Assembly (NCBI GenBank): GCA_963825565.1
Contig: CAWGTW010000016.1
Span: 1 to 64,000 of the forward strand
DNA length: 64,000 nucleotides
From: JBFGCT01 sp963825565
GTDB taxonomy: Bacteria > Actinomycetota > Acidimicrobiia > Acidimicrobiales > Ilumatobacteraceae
Direction: 5' to 3'
The position numbers and the translations under genes are program-made. Below, piece by piece: positions 44,033 to 52,959 of this stretch (position 1 is the stretch's first letter; each line of letters opens with the position of its first letter). The notes under the pieces were generated by a model. It saw nothing but the letters and a program-made list of their open reading frames with translations, made no database searches and was not told the DNA's origin.

Positions 44033-45007
44033 GTGGGAGCGAGACCGAGATCGTCACGGGCGACATCGGCCGTCGTGGGCACGGCGCTGGTCGCCGCCCT
44101 CGTCGCCGTCCTGATCGGCGCCGCCTGTGGCTCCTCGGATGCGACCGACGACGTCGCGCCGCCCACGGGCGCGACCGATGCGTCGGTAGACGGTCAGCCG
44201 CTCGTCGCCGCCGACCCGACCGTGCCGAGCGACGCGCAGTCGACGGCGGGCGCAACCGCTCCCCTCGCTTCGATCGCCGGCTGGTACCGGCCTCCCGTCG
44301 GAGCGACGTGGCAGTGGCAGCTCAGCGGCGAGATCGACACGAGCTACGACGTCGACGTGTACGACATCGACCTGTTCGACGCGCCCGCTCGCCTGATCGC
44401 CGACCTCGGAGCCCGTGGCGTGAGCGTGATCTGCTACTTCTCGGCCGGCTCGGCGGAGGACTGGCGTGGGGACGTGTCGGGCCTCTCGGATGCGGTGCTC
44501 GGCGAACCGCTCGACGACTGGGAAGGTGAACGCTGGCTCGACATCCGCTCGCGCGAGGTGCTCGACCTGATGGTCGCCCGCCTCGACCTGGCCGCGGCGA
44601 AGGGGTGTGACGGCGTCGAGCCGGACAACGTGCAGGCCTACGGCGCCGACTCCGGGTTCCCGCTGTCGGCCGCCGACCAAGTCGCCTTCAACGTCGCGCT
44701 GGCAGCGGCGGCGCACGAGCGGGGCCTGGCGATCGCCCTGAAGAACGCCGCCGAGCTGATCCCCGAGCTGATCGATCACTTCGACTTCAGCGTCAACGAG
44801 GAGTGCCACGAGTTCGACGAGTGCGCGCCGTACGCGGCGTTCGTCGCCGCCGGCAAGCCGGTGCTCAACGCGGAGTACCGCGGCGAGTGGGTCGACGACG
44901 AACGAGCCCGGGCGGAGTTGTGCGCCCGGGCGGCCGCGTCCGGCCTGCGGACGCTCGTCCTCCCGCTCGAGCTGGACGGAAGCTTCCGGTTCGCGTGCGA
45001 CGGTTGA
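44033..45007 (+). CDS. GH114-family lipoprotein (endo-alpha-1,4-polygalactosaminidase type)
   Basis: A 324-residue lipoprotein: the GTG start at 44033 gives a signal with lipobox IGAAC, a short linker, then a TIM-barrel of glycoside hydrolase family 114. Blocks are WQWQLSGEIDTSYDVDVYDI, SVICYFSAGSAEDWRGD, WLDIRSREVLDLM, GCDGVEPDNVQAY (catalytic Asp/Glu region) and ALKNAAELIPELIDHFDFS with NEECHEFDEC. Family enzymes cleave galactosamine-rich exopolysaccharides. The start lies 31 bp after the last palindromic repeat. Confidence in the family is good; the natural substrate is unknown. Confidence 0.85.
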   Translation: MGARPRSSRATSAVVGTALVAALVAVLIGAACGSSDATDDVAPPTGATDASVDGQPLVAADPTVPSDAQSTAGATAPLASIAGWYRPPVGATWQWQLSGEIDTSYDVDVYDIDLFDAPARLIADLGARGVSVICYFSAGSAEDWRGDVSGLSDAVLGEPLDDWEGERWLDIRSREVLDLMVARLDLAAAKGCDGVEPDNVQAYGADSGFPLSAADQVAFNVALAAAAHERGLAIALKNAAELIPELIDHFDFSVNEECHEFDECAPYAAFVAAGKPVLNAEYRGEWVDDERARAELCARAAASGLRTLVLPLELDGSFRFACDG

Positions 45008-45053
45008 CCCGGCCGGCGGGGCCGCTGGGCCGTCGGCGGTCGGCAAGACTGGG

Positions 45054-46151
45054 GTGGTGGCTGACTACGGGGTGTTCGACCTGCCGATCCAGCCGCCGAT
45101 CGAGCCGATGCTGGCCAAGCTGGCCCGCACGATCCCCGACGGCGACGGTTGGTTGTTCGAGCCGAAGTGGGACGGGTTCCGCTGCATCGTGTTCCGCGAT
45201 CGTGACCACCTCGAACTCGTCTCCCGCAAGCTGCGGCCGCTGGCGCGCTACTTCCCCGAGCTGCTCGCACCGCTGCGAGCCGCGCTCCCCGAGCGCTGCG
45301 TCGTCGACGGCGAGATCGTGGTCGCCGACCCGGGCGGGCGGGGGCTGAACTTCGACGCGCTGCTGCAGCGCATCCACCCCGCCCAGTCGCGCGTCGATCG
45401 GCTCGCCGCGGAGACCCCAGCCGCATTCGTCGCGTTCGACCTGCTCGCCGACGGCGACCGATCTCTCCTCGGCGATCCGATGTCGGAGCGCCGGGCCGCC
45501 CTGGTCGCCCGGATCCTCCCGAACGCGGTCGTCCACGTGACCCCGGCGAGCACCTCGCGCGAGCTCGCCGGCGAGTGGTTCGGGCGGTTCGAGGGCGCGG
45601 GGCTCGACGGCGTGATCGCCAAGCCGCTCGCCGGCGACTACCAGCCCGGGAAGCGAGCGCTGGTCAAGGTCAAACACGAGCGCACCGCTGACTGCGCCGT
45701 TGCGGGCTACCGGATTCACAAGGACGGCCAGGGGGTCGGATCGCTGCTGCTCGGTCTCTACGACTCGGGCGGCGAGCTGCACTCGGTCGGGGTCGCCGCA
45801 TCGTTCAGCGCTGCCCGCCGGGCCGAGCTGCTCGCCGAACTCGAGCCGCGTACCCACGACGCGCTCGACGGTCACCCCTGGCGCACGTGGATCGACTGGC
45901 AGGACGAGGCGCCCGGTGGGTCGACACCGTCGGCCGGCAGCAGGTGGAACGCCGGCAAGGATCTCTCGTTCGTCCCGATCCGGATGGGCCTGGTCGCCGA
46001 GGTGACGTTCGGCCAGCTCGAGGGTGGGCGGTTCCGCCACGGGGTGAAGTTCCTGCGGTGGCGGCCCGACCGCACGCCGGAGAGCTGCCGGTACGACCAG
46101 CTCGACGTCGCCGAACCGCTGTCGTTCGACGACTTCATCGGCACCGACTGA
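45054..46151 (+). CDS. ATP-dependent DNA ligase (LigC-like)
   Basis: A 365-residue ligase. The adenylation domain holds motif I EPKWDGFR (Lys38 takes AMP), motif III FVAFDLLADG, motif IV GLDGVIAKPL and motif V VKVKHERTADC; a C-terminal OB fold follows (VEVTFGQ-like VAEVTFGQLEGGRFRHGVKF). This two-domain form corresponds to actinobacterial LigC, a stand-alone ligase thought to act in repair. No Ku or polymerase domain is attached or adjacent. The GTG at 45054 or the next one at 45057 is the start. Confidence 0.88.
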   Translation: MVADYGVFDLPIQPPIEPMLAKLARTIPDGDGWLFEPKWDGFRCIVFRDRDHLELVSRKLRPLARYFPELLAPLRAALPERCVVDGEIVVADPGGRGLNFDALLQRIHPAQSRVDRLAAETPAAFVAFDLLADGDRSLLGDPMSERRAALVARILPNAVVHVTPASTSRELAGEWFGRFEGAGLDGVIAKPLAGDYQPGKRALVKVKHERTADCAVAGYRIHKDGQGVGSLLLGLYDSGGELHSVGVAASFSAARRAELLAELEPRTHDALDGHPWRTWIDWQDEAPGGSTPSAGSRWNAGKDLSFVPIRMGLVAEVTFGQLEGGRFRHGVKFLRWRPDRTPESCRYDQLDVAEPLSFDDFIGTD

Positions 46152-46188
46152 CCGGCGGGCGGACCCCGTCGGTGCGCGCACCTCGGGA

Positions 46189-48048
46189 TCAGCCGGGCGT
46201 CGTACCCTCGAGCGGGATCGTCACCGTGTTGGCCGGTGGAATCGTGATCACTGTCGTGGGCACCGTTCCGTCGGGGTTGCTGATCGTGAACAGGACCGGC
46301 TCGCTGGCCACCGGGCCGAGCGGGGTGATCGCCGTGACCTGGACGGTCCAATCGCCGGCCACTTCGAGCGGGATGCCGTCCGGAGTCTCCAGTCGGACGG
46401 CGACGCCGGCGCCGGTGAGAGGGACCGGCTGGGTGATCGTCGCGGTCGTGTCGTTGGGCGGCGCGGTCAGGATGACCTCCATCGACGAGAGGCCGCTCTC
46501 CGGGGCGCGCACCTGCACTTCCATCCCGGCCGGCCCGACGGTGTCGCGGGTCAGCTTGACCGTGACGTCGAGATCGGCCTCGGGGACCTCGATCCGGGCC
46601 GAGACCGCGTAACTGATCGACGGCGTCGTATCGATGTTGGGCGGATCGAGCGCGAGGAGCCACGAGCTCGTCGCCAGGATGACGATGCCGATCGCCGCTT
46701 CGGTGCCGAAGGCCCTGCGGAGGCGGGCGGCCAGTGGCACGGTCATCTCCTCGGCCCGCGCCATCCGCTGGTTGACGAACTGGCGCGCCGAGATCGCGAT
46801 GAACACCATCACCGCGACGAGCACCGCCTTGAGGACGAGGACCCGGCCGTGGCCGGAGCCGAACAGCTCGCCGCCGTCGAGCCGGAACATCTGCACGATG
46901 CCGGTGACGATGGTCACGACGATCGCCGGGTTGGAGACGCGGCTGAAGCCCCGGACGGCGTGGACGAGGTCCTCCTCGCCGGGTCCGGCGAGGACGACAC
47001 GGGCGACGAGGACCGCGCCGCCGACCCAGACGGCCATCGCCACCGCGTGCAGCACGCCCATCGCCACGCCGATGACGGCGAGGTCCCCTCCGGTCCGGCT
47101 GAAGCCCAGGGTGGCGACGGCGAGCGCCGGGATCCCCAGCGCCGCGAGTTGGGTCGTCGGATCGATCACACGATCGGGGCGGAAGGCGGCCCAGGCCGAG
47201 ACGACGACCAGCACCAGGCGGGCCAGCGCCGCCCTCCCCGGCCAGCCGGCGTCGACGAGGTCGAGCCAGGCGCTCGGGTTGAACCCGCTGCCGAGCCCGG
47301 TTCCGTTGACCGCCGCCGCTCCGGCCGACACGTACAGGATCGTGCCGAGGAGCGCGAGGATCCAGGAGCTGCGGATGAACCTGACGGCGACGAGGTACTC
47401 GACACCCTCGGGCCAGGCTGCGGCGACCGTCACCAGGCTGCCGAACAGGATCGCGATGCCGAGCGTCGACAGGAGCCGGCCCAGCCAGAGCGGTGCCCGA
47501 CCGGTCTCGGCCGAGGTGAGCGAGACCACGGTGCTCGACGGCGTCGTCGGCGCCGCGGCGGTGGTGGTCGTGGGTGTCTCGACGGTGGTCGATGTCACCG
47601 CGCCCTCGATCGTGGTCTCGGTGGTCGGCGGCTCGTTCTCGATGCTGAAGGTGATGTTGCCGCTGCCGTTCGGGGCGTTGTCGGCGTCGCCGACCGCCCA
47701 CGTCGCGATGCATCCGCCCTTGGGCAACGGGGTGGCGATCTCGACCGACAGCGTCCGGGCGTCGTCGCCGACCGTGGCCCGCGGGATCGTGATCAGCTCG
47801 GCGTTGCACTGCAGTGAGAGCGTGTTCTGCTCCCCGAGCTCCTCGGCGAAGGTGATCGTGATCGCCGCCGGGGACTCCTGGAGGATCGCCCCGTCAGCGG
47901 GATCGGAGGCGATGACCTCGTTGTCCGCGTGTGCGACGCCCGCGCCGAGCGCGACGGAGAGCAGCGCTCCCACCGAGCCGGCGATCAGCGCACCGCGGAC
48001 GTGGCGCCGGATGCGGCCGGCGCGGGAAGTACGGACGAGGTCGTTCAC
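46189..48048 (-). CDS. CopC-CopD fusion (copper resistance/import) membrane protein
   Basis: A 619-residue protein: signal peptide ending AHA, a CopC-like beta-sandwich (about residues 43-135), a Thr-rich linker (140-165), then about eight membrane helices of the CopD type (LLSTLGIAILFGSLVTVAAA, VLHAVAMAVWVGGAVLVAR) and a periplasmic C-terminal domain with repeated beta strands. CopC-CopD fusions handle periplasmic copper. The mature CopC normally begins with a copper-binding His; here it begins DNEVIASDPADG, so that ligand is missing. Copper specificity is therefore uncertain. Confidence 0.8.
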   Translation of the reverse strand: MNDLVRTSRAGRIRRHVRGALIAGSVGALLSVALGAGVAHADNEVIASDPADGAILQESPAAITITFAEELGEQNTLSLQCNAELITIPRATVGDDARTLSVEIATPLPKGGCIATWAVGDADNAPNGSGNITFSIENEPPTTETTIEGAVTSTTVETPTTTTAAAPTTPSSTVVSLTSAETGRAPLWLGRLLSTLGIAILFGSLVTVAAAWPEGVEYLVAVRFIRSSWILALLGTILYVSAGAAAVNGTGLGSGFNPSAWLDLVDAGWPGRAALARLVLVVVSAWAAFRPDRVIDPTTQLAALGIPALAVATLGFSRTGGDLAVIGVAMGVLHAVAMAVWVGGAVLVARVVLAGPGEEDLVHAVRGFSRVSNPAIVVTIVTGIVQMFRLDGGELFGSGHGRVLVLKAVLVAVMVFIAISARQFVNQRMARAEEMTVPLAARLRRAFGTEAAIGIVILATSSWLLALDPPNIDTTPSISYAVSARIEVPEADLDVTVKLTRDTVGPAGMEVQVRAPESGLSSMEVILTAPPNDTTATITQPVPLTGAGVAVRLETPDGIPLEVAGDWTVQVTAITPLGPVASEPVLFTISNPDGTVPTTVITIPPANTVTIPLEGTTPG

Positions 48049-48112
48049 AGTCGTGATGAGGCTAGTGGGCGGCCGTTCGCCCGACGGTGAGCGTCGAGCG
48101 CGAGCGTCGATG

Positions 48113-48622
48113 TCAGCCGTCGGACCGTGCGCAGCCCGCGACGCCCATTTCGGCGACCAGCTCGTTCCGGCCGAGGGTCAGCTCACCGATCTCGCGCGTC
48201 AGCTCGCCGAACTCGGGGGCGTCGGGAGATGTCGCGCTCAGCTGTTCCCAGGCCGAGGCCTGCTCGTCGGCGTTGCGGATGAACGCCCGATGGTCGGCGT
48301 CGAGCGCGTCCGGGGCGACGAGGTCGCGCGCCCGGTCCGCCTCCGTACGCAGCGCGTCGGAGACCGCCGCGGCGAAGGAGCCCACGGCGCTGACGTCGTC
48401 GGGCTGGGTGAGCGTGGCGAGTCGATCGGCGGTCTGCGCGCAGATCCCGGTCAGGGCTGCGGCGTACTCCGCCTCGGTCGGGGCGGCGGGAGGGTCCGAG
48501 GTGCACGCTGCGCCGGTAGCGGCGACGATCGCGAGGACGATCGCGGCGACGGTCACCGTGCCCACTCGGCCCGGCGCGGCCGGCGACGGTCGCCGGGCTC
48601 GGCGGCCGGTTCGAGAGCGCAT
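48113..48622 (-). CDS. Putative lipoprotein, helical, unknown function
   Basis: A 169-residue protein with an Arg-rich N-terminus, a hydrophobic stretch and the lipobox ATGAAC near residue 40. The mature part is a helical, Ala/Asp-rich domain with two further Cys residues (GICAQTADRLATLT and GVAGCARSDG) that could form a disulfide. No family recognised. It precedes the CopC-CopD gene on the same strand by 64 bp and diverges from dnaX. Confidence 0.65.
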   Translation of the reverse strand: MRSRTGRRARRPSPAAPGRVGTVTVAAIVLAIVAATGAACTSDPPAAPTEAEYAAALTGICAQTADRLATLTQPDDVSAVGSFAAAVSDALRTEADRARDLVAPDALDADHRAFIRNADEQASAWEQLSATSPDAPEFGELTREIGELTLGRNELVAEMGVAGCARSDG

Positions 48623-48724
48623 CGGCTGATCGTACGGCAGTCCCGTCGCCGCCCGCGCTCGGCACCGGCCGCGGGCGCGCCGGCCGCGGCGGCCGGCGAC
48701 GTCTCGTCGCTATGGTGACGGGCG

Positions 48725-50659
48725 ATGGCCACGCAGTCGCTCTATCGCCGGTACCGGCCCCGCCGTTTCAGCGAAGTGAAGGGGCAGGACCACGTCGTCA
48801 AGGCGCTGCGCACCGCGGTGGCCGAGGGCCGTTCGGGGCAGGCGTACCTGTTCTCCGGCCCGCGCGGGACGGGAAAGACCACGTCGGCGCGGATTCTGGC
48901 CAAGGTGCTCAACTGCGAGCGGCCGGTCGGTGGTGAGCCGTGCTGCGAGTGCGGTTCGTGCCTCGCGGTCGAGCGCGGCACGAGCTTCGACGTCCACGAG
49001 CTCGACGCGGCGAGCAACAACGGCGTCGAGGCGATGCGCGACCTGATCGAGAAGGCGTCGCTCGGAACGCCGGGCCGCCACAAGGTGTACATCCTCGACG
49101 AGGTCCACATGCTCTCGAAGGCGGCGGAGGCGGCCCTGCTGAAGACGCTCGAGGAGCCGCCGGACCATGTCGTGTTCGTCCTGGCCACCACCGATCCGCA
49201 GAAGATGTCCGACACGATCAGGAGCCGCACGCAACATCTGCAGTTCCACCTGCTGCCTGCCGACACGCTCGAGGAGCACGTGCGGTGGGTCGCCGCCGAC
49301 GCCGGCCTCGAGGTGAGCGACAGCGCGATCGGTCGGGTGATCGCCAGCGGCGGCGGCTCGCCTCGCGACACGCTGTCGGCGCTCGAGCTGGTGGCCAACT
49401 CCGGCGGTGAGGCGGCCGAGACCGTGCCGGTCGGCGAGTTCATCGAAGCGATGATCGACCAGGATCCGGGTCGTGGACTGCGGATGATCGCCGAGGCGAT
49501 CGCCCACGGGCGCGAGCCGCGGGCGCTGACCGACGAGCTGATCGCCCACCTGCGCAACGGGTTCCTGTCGCTGATGGCACCCGAGCTCGTCGCGCTGCCC
49601 GGCCCGGAGGTCGCCGCGGTCGAGGCCCAGGCCCGTCGGCTCGGCCCACCAGGCCTGGTGCGCGGGATCGAGGTGCTCGGCGCCGCGCTCGGCGAGATGC
49701 GTCACGCCCCCGACCCGCGGGTGCTGCTCGATGTCGCCACGGTGCAGCTGGCGTCGGCGAGCGCGTCGACCGACGTGGCGTCGCTCGCGGATCGGGTACA
49801 CCGACTCGAACAGCGGCTCGCCTCGCCCGGCGCGTCGTCGGTTCCGGGCGCCGAGGCGAGCGGCCGGCCCGGCGGCGACACCCCAGCGGACCGCCGAAGC
49901 CCGGCGCCCGCGACCGCGGTGGCGGCCCCACCGCACGATCGGTCGACCGGGCGGGCGGCGGTGGGCGCCAGGGCGAAGCGGGCGGTGGCTGCCGCCGCAC
50001 CGGCCGACGATCCGGCGATCACCCCGACCGCTGCCGCGACCGGCGGGCCGGTTGACGACGCTGAACGTGGTGCAGGGGTCGGGTCCGGCGCCGGTGCGCC
50101 CGACCCGGTCGCCGATCGTGTTCCGACCGTCGCTGCCGCCGCCCGGCCCGCCGGTGACGGGGCGGAGGTACCCGCAGGTGGCGCGGCGAACGTCGCCCCG
50201 GCGGCTTCCGGTCCGGCTGGTCCCGCCTCCCGGCATGCCGTCACGGTCGAGACGTGGTCGCAGTCGGTCGTGCCCGAGCTGCGGGGGATGGCCCGAGCCG
50301 TGTTCGCGCCGGCGGCGTTCGCCGGTGGCACGACGACCTCGGTCACCCTTGCGCTGCCCAACGAGGCGCACCGCAACAAGTGCGAGCAGCATCGGGCGAC
50401 GGTCGAAGCGGTGCTGGCGCGCGTCGTCGGGGGGCCGGTCACACTCGAGTTGACGATCGGCGCGGGCACGGATGGGCACGGCGCAGGCGAACACGACGCT
50501 CGCGCACCGCGCGCCGCCGAGCGGGCGGAGCTCCCGGACTCCGACGACGAGGTCGACCTCGACGACCTCGTCGACGCGCCGCCGGAGACGGTCAAGACGC
50601 CGATCGATCGGCTGGCCGAGGCGTTCCCAGGGTCCGAACTCATCGACGAGCGCGACTGA
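48725..50659 (+). CDS. dnaX: DNA polymerase III subunit gamma/tau
   Basis: A 644-residue clamp-loader ATPase. The N-terminal AAA+ module has LYRRYRPRRFSEVKGQDHVV, Walker A GPRGTGKTTSARIL, a zinc cluster (CCECGSCLAVE), the Walker B region VYILDEVHMLSKAAEAALLK and sensor 1 LATTDPQKM. Domain III follows, then a long Ala/Pro/Gly-rich linker (about 365-510) and a C-terminal tau-like domain. No A-rich slippery site of the kind that yields gamma was noticed. recR begins 6 bp after the stop, the usual dnaX-recR operon. Confidence 0.95.
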   Translation: MATQSLYRRYRPRRFSEVKGQDHVVKALRTAVAEGRSGQAYLFSGPRGTGKTTSARILAKVLNCERPVGGEPCCECGSCLAVERGTSFDVHELDAASNNGVEAMRDLIEKASLGTPGRHKVYILDEVHMLSKAAEAALLKTLEEPPDHVVFVLATTDPQKMSDTIRSRTQHLQFHLLPADTLEEHVRWVAADAGLEVSDSAIGRVIASGGGSPRDTLSALELVANSGGEAAETVPVGEFIEAMIDQDPGRGLRMIAEAIAHGREPRALTDELIAHLRNGFLSLMAPELVALPGPEVAAVEAQARRLGPPGLVRGIEVLGAALGEMRHAPDPRVLLDVATVQLASASASTDVASLADRVHRLEQRLASPGASSVPGAEASGRPGGDTPADRRSPAPATAVAAPPHDRSTGRAAVGARAKRAVAAAAPADDPAITPTAAATGGPVDDAERGAGVGSGAGAPDPVADRVPTVAAAARPAGDGAEVPAGGAANVAPAASGPAGPASRHAVTVETWSQSVVPELRGMARAVFAPAAFAGGTTTSVTLALPNEAHRNKCEQHRATVEAVLARVVGGPVTLELTIGAGTDGHGAGEHDARAPRAAERAELPDSDDEVDLDDLVDAPPETVKTPIDRLAEAFPGSELIDERD

Positions 50660-50665
50660 TCGACG

Positions 50666-51271
50666 ATGGCCGGCGCCTACACCCCACCGGTCCAGGTGCT
50701 GATCGACGAGCTCGGCCGGCTGCCCGGCATCGGCCCGAAGTCGGCCCAGCGCATCGCGTTCCACCTGCTGAAGATCCCCGGCGAGGACGTCGCCCGCCTC
50801 GCCCACTCGATCACCGACGCCAAGGCCCGGGTCAGGTTCTGCGAGCGCTGCTTCAACGTCGCCGAGGACGCTTTGTGCCCGATCTGTCAGGACGACGCCC
50901 GCGATCATTCGATCATCTGTGTCGTCGAGGAATCCCGGGACATCGTCGCGCTCGAACGAACGGGGGAGTTCCGAGGCCGCTACCACGTGCTGCTCGGTGC
51001 GATGAGCCCGCTCGAGGGCATCGGCCCCGAGCAGTTGAAGATCCACGAGCTGATCACCCGCCTCGAGCCCGAGGGCGTGACCGAGGTGATCCTCTGCACG
51101 AACCCGAACACCGAGGGCGAGGTCACGGCGATGTATCTCGCCCGGCTGCTCAAGCCCCTCGGGCTGAACGTCACCCGCATCGCCAGCGGCCTCCCGGTCG
51201 GTGGCGACCTCGAGTACGCCGACGAACTGACGCTGGGCCGGGCACTCGAAGGGCGACGCGCCGTCGAGTGA
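50666..51271 (+). CDS. recR: Recombination protein RecR
   Basis: A 201-residue RecR of standard length. It has the helix-hairpin-helix segment GRLPGIGPKSAQRIAFHLL, a four-Cys zinc finger (FCERCFNVAEDALCPICQD), the Toprim domain (IICVVEESRDIVALE; LCTNPNTEGEVTAMYLARLL) and the C-terminal ASGLPVGGDLEYADELTLGR block. It loads RecA at gaps with RecF and RecO. It is cotranscribed with dnaX and convergent with the thiolase gene. Confidence 0.96.
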   Translation: MAGAYTPPVQVLIDELGRLPGIGPKSAQRIAFHLLKIPGEDVARLAHSITDAKARVRFCERCFNVAEDALCPICQDDARDHSIICVVEESRDIVALERTGEFRGRYHVLLGAMSPLEGIGPEQLKIHELITRLEPEGVTEVILCTNPNTEGEVTAMYLARLLKPLGLNVTRIASGLPVGGDLEYADELTLGRALEGRRAVE

Positions 51272-51604
51272 CCGGCGGGCCGCTGGGATCGAGGTCGGCC
51301 TGCGGTCGGTGCCGAAAAATAACTGAGGCACCACCTCGACGAACCGGTAGCGGGCGGACGGGCCGATTCGTTTCGATGGTGCCTCAGAACCTGTTGACCA
51401 CGGTAGGACTGGCCTGTTGCGATCAGGAGTTCATTAGTATGTCGATTACATTACGAATTCTGATCTGATTCGTCAAGTGTTTTCAACAAAAGTCAGCTTT
51501 ACCGTCACTTTCTCGACCTTGAGTGCGAGGAGCCCTACCCAGGGTGGTGATGCGGTCCCCGAAATCGCCGCAGAGAGTGGTGAGATGCACCGTTCTGGGA
51601 ATGG
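51272..51604. other. Intergenic region with an 11-bp inverted repeat and an AT-rich island
   Basis: No gene is recognised between convergent recR and the thiolase. CTGAGGCACCA (51323-51333) and TGGTGCCTCAG (51377-51387) form a perfect inverted repeat with a 43-base interval. From about 51420 to 51500 the base composition falls well below the GC of the window (for example TTCATTAGTATG, ATTACATTACGAATTC). A second imperfect dyad pairs GATCAGGAGTTC (about 51420) with GAATTCTGATC (about 51455). It could be the scar of an inserted element, a small RNA or a bidirectional terminator; none can be shown. Confidence 0.45.
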
Positions 51605-52795
51605 TCAGGTCGCTCGCAGGATCGCCGCGTCGCCTTGCCCGCCGCCGCCGCACAGTGCCGCGGCACCGACCCCTCCGCCCCGCCGGCGCAGCTCGTGCAG
51701 CAACGTGAGGGCGAGCCGGTTGCCGCTCATCCCGATCGGATGGCCCAGCGCGATCGCGCCGCCGTTGACGTTGACCCGGTCCGGGTCGACGCCCAGCTCG
51801 CGCACCGAGGCGATGCCGACCGCCGCGAATGCCTCGTTGATCTCGAACAGATCGAGGTCGGCGACGTCGATCCCGGCTCGACCGGCGGCCTGGGCGATCG
51901 CCCGGCTCGGTTGGTGGAGCAGCGATGCGCTGTCGGGTCCGGCGACCATCCCGTAGGAGACGAACTCGCCGAGGGGGGCGACGCCGCGCCGCGCGACCTC
52001 CGCCGGCGACATCAGCACGACAGCGCTTGCGGCATCGGAGAGCTGCGACGCGTTCCCGGCCGTGATCGTGCCGTCGGGATCGAAGGCGGGCCGGAGCTTG
52101 GCCAGGCTCTCGGAGGTCGTCCCCGGCCGCACGCCTTCGTCGTGCTCGACGAGGACGGGATCGCCCTTGCGCTGCGGGACCTCGACCGGGACGATCTCGG
52201 CGTCGAGCCGGCCGTCCTTGATCGCCGCGGCGGCGAGCTCGTGCGACCGCGCCGCGAACTCGTCCTGCTCTTGCCGGGAGATGCTGTCGGCGGTGTACCG
52301 GTCGGTGCCCAGGCCCATCAGGCAGGCGTCGAACGCGCACCACAGGCCGTCCTTGATGATGGCATCGGCAAGCTCGGTGTTGCCGTACCGGAACCCACCG
52401 CGCGCGCCCTCTGCCAAGTACGGGGCATTGGTCATCGACTCCATGCCGCCGGCGACCACGATGTCGGCCTCGCCGGCCGCGATCATCTGGTTGGCGAGGT
52501 AGATCGTGTTCAGGCCCGACAGGCAGACCTTGTTGACGTTGACCGCCGGGACGTTCATCGGGATCCCCGCCTTGACCGCCGCCTGGCGACTCGGGACCTG
52601 GCCCTGGCCGGCCATCAGGACCTGGCCGACGATCACGTGCTGCACCTCGTCGGGCGCGACGCCGGCGCGCTCGAGGGCGGCCTTGATCGCCAGGCCGCCG
52701 AGGTCGGCCGCGGAGAACGAGGCGAGCGCACCGCTCATCTTCCCGATCGGGGTGCGGGCGCCGGCGACGATGTAGGAACTCGGAGTTGCTGCCAT
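51605..52795 (-). CDS. Acetyl-CoA C-acetyltransferase (thiolase)
   Basis: A 396-residue thiolase: the nucleophilic Cys is in VNKVCLSGLNTIYLANQM, the GGMESMTNAPYL block follows, then NEAFAAVGIASV, the catalytic His in GGAIALGHPIGMSGNRL and the second Cys in AALCGGGGQGDA. It condenses two acetyl-CoA to acetoacetyl-CoA or runs in reverse. The ATG at 52795 begins the conserved fold. It is divergent from crotonyl-CoA carboxylase/reductase across 164 bp, so the two probably serve the same acetyl-CoA assimilation route. Confidence 0.92.
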   Translation of the reverse strand: MAATPSSYIVAGARTPIGKMSGALASFSAADLGGLAIKAALERAGVAPDEVQHVIVGQVLMAGQGQVPSRQAAVKAGIPMNVPAVNVNKVCLSGLNTIYLANQMIAAGEADIVVAGGMESMTNAPYLAEGARGGFRYGNTELADAIIKDGLWCAFDACLMGLGTDRYTADSISRQEQDEFAARSHELAAAAIKDGRLDAEIVPVEVPQRKGDPVLVEHDEGVRPGTTSESLAKLRPAFDPDGTITAGNASQLSDAASAVVLMSPAEVARRGVAPLGEFVSYGMVAGPDSASLLHQPSRAIAQAAGRAGIDVADLDLFEINEAFAAVGIASVRELGVDPDRVNVNGGAIALGHPIGMSGNRLALTLLHELRRRGGGVGAAALCGGGGQGDAAILRAT

Positions 52796-52934
52796 GGGCA
52801 GAACGTACTCCCCGCAGCGGGGCGGTCGAAATGGTCCAAGGTCGGTACCGTCGGGCGCCCGCAACGTTCCCGGTCCGCGCGCGAGCCACGGCTCCGCCAT
52901 CGGTTGCCGCCGCCGTCGCCGCTTTGCCCGGGTG

Positions 52935-52950
52935 GTTACCGCTCGGTAAC
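52935..52950. promoter_or_regulatory. Palindromic operator upstream of ccr
   Basis: GTTACCG-CT-CGGTAAC is a perfect dyad with seven-base arms, ending 10 bp before the ccr ATG in the thiolase/ccr divergent gap. The TTACCG...CGGTAA form suits a TetR- or GntR-type dimer. If transcription of ccr is leaderless or nearly so, the site would overlap the -10 region and act as a repressor site. The cognate regulator is not in this window. Confidence 0.5.
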
Positions 52951-52959
52951 ATCGGCGGC

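Noticed and set aside
48623..48724. SRP (4.5S-type) RNA upstream of dnaX
   Set aside because: This position is common for the gene in actinobacteria, but the conserved GGAAGCAGC apical loop is absent, and the region is only a GC-rich spacer.
48725..50659. Internal -1 frameshift in dnaX producing a gamma form
   Set aside because: No run of A residues of the AAAAAAG type was noticed in the gene.
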